The notes under the pieces were generated by a model. It saw only the letters and a program-made list of their open reading frames with translations. It ran no database searches and was not told the DNA's origin. Source: a virus. From it: DNA of 24,131 bases. Location of the stretch: positions 1 to 24,131 of the IMG/VR virus record IMGVR_UViG_3300042892_003610; one strand, given 5' to 3'. Shown here in pieces: positions 19,880-24,131 of this stretch (positions are counted from its first letter, which is position 1; each line of letters opens with the position of its first letter). Position numbers and translations under genes: made by a program.

Positions 19880-20467
19880 TTAATTAAAACTATTGTTATA
19901 ATGCTGAAGTAGTTTAGAAAGCTTTAATTTAGCTTTAAGTAAGTTAGTTTTTGATGTACTAACATTAATACCGAGTTTATCAGCAATTTCATTGTGACTA
20001 TAATTTTCAATATAGTATAATTGGAATACTTTTTTTTGTTTTGGACTTAGGTTTGATATCGCAACATTTATATCGTTAGACATAATTTCTTCAAAATTAT
20101 CAATTACATCTGTATTTATAAAATATGAATTGAGGTTATTCAATTTATCTTCAGAAATATCAGTGGTATCTCGTCTTTTTCGTATAGAATCTATAACACT
20201 ATTTTTACTAACCATCTTAACCCATGCGGAAAATTGTGCTGGTGATTTACCTTTAAATGTGTCTAACTTATTCATTAACTTTAAGAATATATCTTGCGTT
20301 AAATCTTCAGCTTCATGTAAATTACTAATATATTTTTTACAAACATTTAAAACAGTGTAATAGTATTTTATATATAATGCCGATTGGTAAGATTTATCAT
20401 TATTTTTACAACCATCTATGATTTCAAAAATATCAGTTTTGTTATTAACAAGTAATTCTCGAACCAT
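19880..20467 (-). CDS. ECF-like sigma-70 factor
   Basis: This 195-aa protein has sigma region 2 at about residues 25-98 (YIKYYYTVLNVCKKYISNLH, AEDLTQDIFLKLMNKLDTFK, AWVKMVSKNSVIDSIRKRR) and region 4 at about 138-190 (LSPKQKKVFQLYYIENYSHN, EIADKLGINVSTSKTNLLKA). Regions 1 and 3 are absent, as in extracytoplasmic-function sigmas. It is the second sigma factor in the window and very different from the first. It may read phage-specific promoters such as the ATATTTAT sites. Its start overlaps the upstream HAD gene by 23 nt. Confidence 0.88.
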   Translation of the reverse strand: MVRELLVNNKTDIFEIIDGCKNNDKSYQSALYIKYYYTVLNVCKKYISNLHEAEDLTQDIFLKLMNKLDTFKGKSPAQFSAWVKMVSKNSVIDSIRKRRDTTDISEDKLNNLNSYFINTDVIDNFEEIMSNDINVAISNLSPKQKKVFQLYYIENYSHNEIADKLGINVSTSKTNLLKAKLKLSKLLQHYNNSFN

Positions 20468-20921
20468 ATATGTCTTTTAACATTTCACAAGCTTCTTCTT
20501 CTGTTTGTGGGTTTCTTTTAATAACACTTAGTGCTGCGCTTAATATTGAACACGCTGATTTAAGACCAGCTCTATCATCTAAGAATATATTATAAAATAA
20601 TTTACCACTACCACCATGTAATTCAATTATGTTTTCATTTATTGTATCAAATGGTATATTGTTTGAATTTAAATATTCACCCATTTCACCATATCTACTG
20701 ACTGGTGAGCAACTATATACTATAAATTTAGCACCATATTTTTTAGATTCTGTCAATAAATCAATAACAAAATCAAACTCATATCCAAGATTATGATAAT
20801 CAAATACTGTATTATCATAATCATATGCTATGATTAATGATTTATGGTTAACCCATTCTTTAACTAATCTTTGTATTGCTACTATATCAGCAACATATGG
20901 GTCTTTATTTTTATTTCGCAT
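20445..20921 (-). CDS. HAD-like phosphatase
   Basis: This 158-aa protein has IAYDYDNTVFDY (residues 31-42, the DxDx[TV] nucleophile motif), IVYSCSP near residue 70 (motif II serine) and NIFLDDRAGL (111-120, motif IV). A short helical N-terminal extension and a C-terminal helix with EEEACEMLKDIYG flank the core. It is of the small phage HAD type without a large cap; the substrate is unknown. It overlaps both neighbours (11-nt overlap with the metallophosphoesterase gene, 23 nt with the sigma gene). Confidence 0.8.
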   Translation of the reverse strand: MRNKNKDPYVADIVAIQRLVKEWVNHKSLIIAYDYDNTVFDYHNLGYEFDFVIDLLTESKKYGAKFIVYSCSPVSRYGEMGEYLNSNNIPFDTINENIIELHGGSGKLFYNIFLDDRAGLKSACSILSAALSVIKRNPQTEEEACEMLKDIYGSRITC

Positions 20922-21522
20922 TTTTGATTCTATCTAAATTTTGTATAGTAATAATTTCTTTCACTTCTTGATATGAGATTGGTCTAAAACCATTTGAATC
21001 AACACCAATGTCCATTTGATTTGGTGACAATCTTTTGTCACCATCTAACATACCATGAACATGGCCAAATAATTGCCATGAACCTCTATGTGATTTATTC
21101 CAAGATAACATTGGGTAGTGACATAATATGATATCTTGAAAACCATCTGACACTTCTTCATCTAATACCCTGATTTCTAATAAATCATAAATACCAGCAT
21201 CAAAGTATTCTTTAGCTTCCTTACTACCAAGCACAGCTTTTTCGTGATTACCTTTAATTAATATTTTATAACCATTCAATCGATTTAATATCATAATAGC
21301 ATTATTTGAACTACCAAGTGAAAAATCACCATCACAAATAATCAAATCATCTTCAGCTACCACCATGTTCCAATTATCAATCAAAGTTTGATTCATCTCT
21401 TCAACATCTTCAAATGGTCTTTTACAATATTTGATGATGTTGCTATGATTAAAATGTGTATCAGATGTAAACCAAATCTTATTAAATGGTATACTTTTTA
21501 AATCAAAATGTGTTCGATTCAT
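20911..21522 (-). CDS. calcineurin-like metallophosphoesterase
   Basis: This 203-aa protein has the full phosphoesterase motif set: SDTHFNH (20-26), DGDFSLG (64-70), GNHE (91-94), CHYPM in the second half and GHVHG. This small YfcE/MJ0936-like form is common in phages. It hydrolyses phosphoesters with two metals; the target (nucleotide, cyclic nucleotide or RNA end) is unknown. The ATG at 21522 is 2 nt after the upstream stop; the longer frame to 21552 starts with TTG and is not used. It lies in a chain with the HAD and sigma genes. Confidence 0.88.
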   Translation of the reverse strand: MNRTHFDLKSIPFNKIWFTSDTHFNHSNIIKYCKRPFEDVEEMNQTLIDNWNMVVAEDDLIICDGDFSLGSSNNAIMILNRLNGYKILIKGNHEKAVLGSKEAKEYFDAGIYDLLEIRVLDEEVSDGFQDIILCHYPMLSWNKSHRGSWQLFGHVHGMLDGDKRLSPNQMDIGVDSNGFRPISYQEVKEIITIQNLDRIKNAK

Positions 21523-21524
21523 AT

Positions 21525-21719
21525 TTAAACTTTTTTTACGTAATATACCCAACCATTCTCAGAATTATTCTCAAATAAATCAGCAACACTTTGTGCTTTT
21601 TCTTCAGTATCAAATTCTAATATCTCATTATGACTATTCACTAAGAATATGTGTTGCGGTTTTCCACCTTTTTTTGTTAAAACTTTAACAATAATGTAAG
21701 CATCTTTAAATTCACTCAT
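21525..21719 (-). CDS. hypothetical small protein
   Basis: This 64-aa protein is unrecognised. The pattern is a beta strand, a glycine turn and another strand (AYIIVKVLTKKGGKPQHIFL), then a helix and a final strand GWVYYVKKV, so it is a compact alpha/beta fold. Its ATG overlaps the upstream stop in an ATGA arrangement and it is followed at once by the metallophosphoesterase gene. Confidence 0.65.
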   Translation of the reverse strand: MSEFKDAYIIVKVLTKKGGKPQHIFLVNSHNEILEFDTEEKAQSVADLFENNSENGWVYYVKKV

Positions 21720-22096
21720 ACTAATTTCACTTTTGGTTCAAATTTAACCCAATTTCTATCATACCATTTAGATTTATAGTGACCAGGTTCAAATTTAGTT
21801 GTGTATAATATAATATCTAATGCTGTTGGTAATTCATCAAATAATATTTGCATATCAACTATTTGAGATTCTGTTAGTATAATATTTTCATCATTTAATG
21901 GGTCGAAGTTCTCTGGTTTACCATTTAATATAGTATTCATATCTTCAAATAAATCATCACCACCGAATGGTGAATCACCATGTTCTTCATTATCATTACC
22001 CCTAGATAATATCTGATTATCTGTAGTCATTGACCATTTTAAATGCTTTATAAGCTTAATGTGGTCTTCTTTTAATTCAAATTTTATTAATGCCAT
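21716..22096 (-). CDS. hypothetical phage protein, operon leader gene
   Basis: This 126-aa protein is unrecognised. It has a basic start (MALIKFELKEDHIKLIKHLK), an acidic glycine-rich middle (GDSPFGGDDLFEDMNTILNG) and a C-terminal section ending KWYDRNWVKFEPKVKLV. A TATATTTG element 4 nt before its ATG makes it the first gene of a leaderless transcript. That transcript runs through the HAD, metallophosphoesterase and ECF sigma genes, and possibly the A1-like gene. Confidence 0.7.
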   Translation of the reverse strand: MALIKFELKEDHIKLIKHLKWSMTTDNQILSRGNDNEEHGDSPFGGDDLFEDMNTILNGKPENFDPLNDENIILTESQIVDMQILFDELPTALDIILYTTKFEPGHYKSKWYDRNWVKFEPKVKLV

Positions 22097-22100
22097 ACTG

Positions 22101-22108
22101 CAAATATA
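22101..22108 (-). promoter_or_regulatory. -7 promoter element, leaderless configuration
   Basis: TATATTTG lies 4 nt (CAGT) before the ATG at 22096. The -33 position reads GTG rather than TTG, so it is an imperfect promoter. It overlaps the 3' region of the upstream gene. Confidence 0.6.
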
Positions 22109-22312
22109 TTATTTATATTTTATAAAAGCACACTTTTCTTGAAAAATATTACAAAAATCTAATTTTTTCATAGAAAAGTAACTATCACCCACTTTAAAGA
22201 AAACAGTTTCACCAAAGAATGATAATTTTTCTGGGTCCCATTTTTCCACAACAGCTAGTGGCATATTTTGTTGACCCTCGTTTGCAACTGCAACTAAAAC
22301 AGATTTACTCAT
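22109..22312 (-). CDS. hypothetical small protein
   Basis: This 67-aa protein is unrecognised. It is beta-rich (SVLVAVANEGQQNMPLAVVE, TVFFKVGDSYFSMKKLDF) with two cysteines near the end. The start codon shares a base with the stop of the 49-aa gene upstream (TAATG), suggesting re-initiation, and the stop is next to the promoter at 22101-22108. Confidence 0.65.
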   Translation of the reverse strand: MSKSVLVAVANEGQQNMPLAVVEKWDPEKLSFFGETVFFKVGDSYFSMKKLDFCNIFQEKCAFIKYK

Positions 22313-22461
22313 TATTGATTATTTTCTTCGTTTGTTAGTTCATCAAGTTGTTGATGAAGTTTTTTAACGTATAATTCTAATTGAGGAGTTGTCTGTGCTA
22401 ACCCCTCATAGAACTTTATAAGATTTTTAATATCTTCAATTAATCTTTCGTTACTATCCAT
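22312..22461 (-). CDS. 49-aa coiled-coil-like protein
   Basis: The product reads MDSNERLIEDIKNLIKFYEG, then LAQTTPQLELYVKKLHQQLD and ELTNEENNQ. It is highly helical with leucine spacing that suggests a short coiled coil. Both ends are in TAATG overlaps with neighbours (22461 and 22312), so it is almost certainly translated. Function unknown. Confidence 0.7.
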   Translation of the reverse strand: MDSNERLIEDIKNLIKFYEGLAQTTPQLELYVKKLHQQLDELTNEENNQ

Positions 22462-22889
22462 TACGCAATAGAGTCAGTATTTGTTAGTAAGTCTTTAACC
22501 ATTTGAGATAATACTTTACCATCATATTGACCAGCAAAATTTTGATTAAAATATGCCATAATTTTACCCATATCTTTTGGTGAGTTATACCCTTGTAGAC
22601 TTCTAAGTAATGAAAATTGAAAATACATATCATCAAAACTCATTTGTTTTGGCATATACTTTTCAAGTACAGCAACTTCTAATTGGTCACCACCTGTTTC
22701 AATAATACCATCAATTGATTTTTTAACTAATTTAACAATATCCGCATCTGATAACTCAATCTTACCATTTGAAGATTGCTCACCCCTTTGGATTTCACCT
22801 TTTAATACTCTTAAGACTTTTAATGTAATTGTGTCTTTCGCTTTCATTGCAGTAACTAAATCTGCACTGATTTGTGATTGTAATCCCAT
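22461..22889 (-). CDS. YqeY/GatB-like protein
   Basis: This 142-aa protein resembles YqeY, which is related to the C-terminal, tRNA-contacting domain of the amidotransferase subunit GatB. Shared features are AMKAKDTITLKVLRVLKGEI near the start, a helical middle with KKSIDGIIETGG, then VLEKYMPKQMS, DMGKIMAYF and DGKVLSQMVKDLL. The length is close to the bacterial protein (about 148 aa). In bacteria it is often near rpsU and replication genes and its job is unclear. Here it ends in a TAATG overlap with the coiled-coil gene. Confidence 0.8.
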   Translation of the reverse strand: MGLQSQISADLVTAMKAKDTITLKVLRVLKGEIQRGEQSSNGKIELSDADIVKLVKKSIDGIIETGGDQLEVAVLEKYMPKQMSFDDMYFQFSLLRSLQGYNSPKDMGKIMAYFNQNFAGQYDGKVLSQMVKDLLTNTDSIA

Positions 22890-22893
22890 ATAA

Positions 22894-23196
22894 CTATTTT
22901 TTAATTTTTAAATAGTATTGATACCCATTATCGTTATCAATACCGTAAAACATCCATTTAAGTAACCCTTGTTTAACTTTTTCAGTTATCTCAGCCCTTT
23001 TTACTAAATCACCAAAAGCTTTGTGCCTTTCAAACCTATTGTCAGTTGTTGATTTTCTTTCATCAATTTTCTTTTCAATAGGTTTAATTTCAGCTTCAAT
23101 TTTTTTAGTTGTTTGTTTAACAACAGGTCTAAGTTTTGGTTGCTCTTCAATAGGTTGAATGAGCTCAGCTTGAACTTTAACTCGTTTTTTTGCCAT
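22894..23196 (-). CDS. basic hypothetical protein
   Basis: This 100-aa protein has a lysine- and glutamate-rich low-complexity first half (AELIQPIEEQPKLRPVVKQT, KKIEAEIKPIEKKI) and a compact C-terminal part, DLVKRAEITEKVKQGLLKWM then FYGIDNDNGYQYYLKIKK. It is perhaps a nucleic-acid-binding or structural adaptor. It shares one base with the upstream gene's stop and is 4 nt before the YqeY-like gene. Confidence 0.6.
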   Translation of the reverse strand: MAKKRVKVQAELIQPIEEQPKLRPVVKQTTKKIEAEIKPIEKKIDERKSTTDNRFERHKAFGDLVKRAEITEKVKQGLLKWMFYGIDNDNGYQYYLKIKK

Positions 23197-23387
23197 TATC
23201 TAACTAGTTCATTCAACCTAGTTTCTAAAATAAACAATCTTTTATCAATATCTGCAATTGACATTTCAGTCTCTTTTGACATGTTTATTCCAGCGTTTTC
23301 AGCTTTTAATTTAGATTTTTCTCTGTTCAATCTGTCTCCTTCTGAAACGATTGCCTCATACATCACTGCTTTCTCCTGATTTGTCAT
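23196..23387 (-). CDS. small coiled-coil protein
   Basis: This 63-aa protein is almost all helix (MTNQEKAVMYEAIVSEGDRL, NREKSKLKAENAGINMSKET, ADIDKRLFILETRLNELVR). It resembles small coiled-coil phage proteins that begin MTN-EK. Two ATGs are possible (23387 and 23363); the first is kept because similar proteins begin that way, although it overlaps the upstream gene by 32 nt. Function unknown. Confidence 0.6.
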   Translation of the reverse strand: MTNQEKAVMYEAIVSEGDRLNREKSKLKAENAGINMSKETEMSIADIDKRLFILETRLNELVR

Positions 23388-23625
23388 ACTTTTCTTTTAA
23401 TAATTTACCAATGACATTATCTAATATCACCGATTTATCCCAAAAACCTAATTTATGGGCTTCACCAATTAATTTAATTAAACCATCTGTTAATAAATCA
23501 ACATCTAAATTTAACATTTCCACCTCAATTACTTTATCAGTTGGTGCTTCTTGGTTTGGTTTACCAATTCTTATTTCATTACCATCCCTATCCGAATCGT
23601 AATCTAAAAATATTATGTTTTTCAT
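23356..23625 (-). CDS. hypothetical protein, first gene of the minus-strand block
   Basis: This 89-aa protein starts MKNIIFLDYDSDRDGNEIRI and has an all-helical second half (LDVDLLTDGLIKLIGEAHKL). The opening FLDYDSDRD resembles a HAD nucleophile motif, but the protein is too short for a full HAD domain, so I leave it unassigned. The ATG at 23625 is fixed by the promoter whose -7 element ends 5 nt upstream; a TTG-started longer frame (to 23661) would cross the promoter and is rejected. Confidence 0.7.
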   Translation of the reverse strand: MKNIIFLDYDSDRDGNEIRIGKPNQEAPTDKVIEVEMLNLDVDLLTDGLIKLIGEAHKLGFWDKSVILDNVIGKLLKEKYDKSGESSDV

Positions 23626-23630
23626 AATTA

Positions 23631-23661
23631 CAAATATACAATTAAAAAAACAAAAAATCAA
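23631..23661 (-). promoter_or_regulatory. Bacteroidetes-type promoter, near-leaderless
   Basis: TATATTTG (23631-23638), a 20-nt spacer and TTG (23659-23661). Five nt separate it from the ATG at 23625. The -33 element is part of the hairpin at 23656-23675. Confidence 0.8.
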
Positions 23662-23675
23662 CCCTTCAGTTGATT
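23644..23675 (-). terminator. hairpin with U-run upstream of the minus-strand block
   Basis: On the minus strand ATCAAC-TGAAGG-GTTGAT is followed by a T-rich stretch, a terminator-like structure. It lies between divergent transcription units, so it would stop antisense reading from the right. Because it overlaps the -33 element, it could instead affect promoter use. Confidence 0.55.
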
Positions 23676-23739
23676 AATATTTTATTATAAATATCGTATT
23701 TAATATTTGTCTTATATATTTATTTGTAAAATTATAGTT

Positions 23740-23886
23740 ATGGCAAAAGCAACTAAATCTAGTAACGCATCATCTTCATTAAGAAAGGTTACTAAAAAGA
23801 GACCAGGTATTCATTCGACTTCTAAGTACTCTAAACTTAAAAGTTCTAAACATTATAAAAAATTAAATAAAGGTCAAGGAAGATAA
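23740..23886 (+). CDS. small very basic protein
   Basis: The 48-aa product starts MAKATKSSNASSSLRKVTKK and ends with RPGIHSTSKYSKLKSSKHYK then KLNKGQGR. About a third of the residues are lysine or arginine, spread evenly. I recall similar 'KRPG(I/V)H...SK.YKK...GQGR' miniproteins from Bacteroidetes phages and hosts, with ribosomal-protein-like composition but no known function. It is the first plus-strand gene after the divergent gap. A -7-like TTTATTTG lies about 14 nt upstream without a good -33 element. Confidence 0.65.
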   Translation: MAKATKSSNASSSLRKVTKKRPGIHSTSKYSKLKSSKHYKKLNKGQGR

Positions 23887-23952
23887 TTTTTTTCAATTAT
23901 TAATCTTTTAATAATTTTGTACATATTTATTGTAAAGCAAAAAATTTACAAT

Positions 23953-24108
23953 ATGGAAGAAAAAGAAAAAAAAGTTTTAATTAATATCAGAATTGAAAAG
24001 GATGTAATTAAAAATTATAAAATACATTGTGATAAAAATGGGTATTCATTATCTAAAAGAATAAGAACACTAATAAATAAAGATTTAGAAAATGGCATAC
24101 GTTTATAA
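23953..24108 (+). CDS. ribbon-helix-helix DNA-binding protein
   Basis: The 51-aa product starts MEEKEKKVLINIRIEKDVIK and continues NYKIHCDKNGYSLSKRIRTL. A short alternating strand (VLINIRIE) followed by two helices joined by NGYS is the Arc/CopG ribbon-helix-helix pattern, which binds DNA as a dimer. An upstream frame beginning with TTG at 23917 is not needed. The 3' end overlaps the next gene by 17 nt. It may repress its own operon and the neighbouring homing endonuclease gene. Confidence 0.7.
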   Translation: MEEKEKKVLINIRIEKDVIKNYKIHCDKNGYSLSKRIRTLINKDLENGIRL

Positions 24109-24131
24109 ACATATTAGATTAGACACAAATG
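24092..24131 (+). CDS. 5' end of a probable GIY-YIG-like homing endonuclease
   Basis: Only 13 residues, MAYVYKHIRLDTN, are in the window. This opening is nearly that of a group of phage homing-type proteins that continue into a GIY-YIG-like 'FYIGIG' motif, so I expect a mobile endonuclease. The catalytic part is outside the window, so this rests on recall of the N-terminus. It overlaps the ribbon-helix-helix gene by 17 nt. Confidence 0.5.
   Translation, partial: MAYVYKHIRLDTN

Noticed and set aside
23356-23625. FLDYDSDRD as a HAD phosphatase motif
   Set aside because: The protein has only 89 residues, and no motif II, III or IV follows, so a functional HAD fold is not supported.
1-24131. 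tRNA genes
   Set aside because: I found no convincing GTTCGA-type T-loop with an acceptor stem in the intergenic gaps; the CGAACG in attC B does not fold as a tRNA. A covariance search was not possible.

Overview
The window looks like part of a large, AT-rich, tightly packed phage genome whose host is a member of the Bacteroidetes (Flavobacteriia-like). The host call rests on two things. First, about a dozen promoters fit the Bacteroidetes house-keeping form (TTTG or TTG, about 20 nt, then TAnnTTTG). Second, a 295-aa sigma factor starts almost like the Bacteroidetes primary sigma. The phage call rests on short overlapping genes on one strand, two GH24 lysozymes, a T5-A1-like HTH-metallophosphoesterase, two phage sigma factors, DUF1937, cREC, HAD and 2H proteins, and many small orphan genes. 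Almost everything reads on the minus strand. The exceptions are one lysozyme at 12968-14011 and a plus-strand block starting at 23740.

Layout. 1-4903: small accessory genes, including a DUF3127 SSB-like protein, a DUF1937 protein, a zinc ribbon, a HAD hydrolase, a cREC receiver protein and an orphan NUMOD-like domain. 4950-7367: an integron-like gene-cassette array with no integrase in the window. It has eight cassettes, seven complete attC-like hairpins (named B to H here) and two incomplete edges. Every cassette gene reads the same way, stops at or close to its R'' box and starts downstream of (once inside) the preceding R' box. Each cassette starts with six bases that are complementary to its own R'' box, which is the signature of cassette recombination. 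7383-10148: phage genes, a membrane protein and a putative virion protein. 10227-15540: a gene-expression block with a primary-like sigma factor, SmpB, and an RNase R split into a catalytic ORF (13999-15537) and an S1-domain ORF (12519-12902). The oppositely oriented lysozyme gene sits exactly at the split. 15604-16669: a putative YkuD-like protein and a second lysozyme. 16731-19874: RNA-repair-type HAD and 2H enzymes, a tail-anchored protein and the A1-like protein. 19880-23625: an ECF-like sigma factor, HAD, metallophosphoesterase, YqeY-like and small proteins. 23740-24131: small basic protein, ribbon-helix-helix protein and the start of a probable homing endonuclease.

How it may work together. 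The two sigma factors suggest staged transcription. SmpB and RNase R are partners in trans-translation in bacteria, so their co-occurrence suggests a phage-borne mRNA quality-control or ribosome-rescue kit; no tmRNA gene is visible here. Four proteins (putative virion protein, lysozyme, HAD_SAK-like enzyme, 2H enzyme) begin with short basic leaders ending in a T4-protease-like (I/L)xE site, which raises the idea that they are packaged in the capsid. Seven promoters (eight if a 5-nt gap is counted) lie so close to the start codon that their mRNAs should be leaderless. Function calls come from motif recognition by eye; no database search was run.
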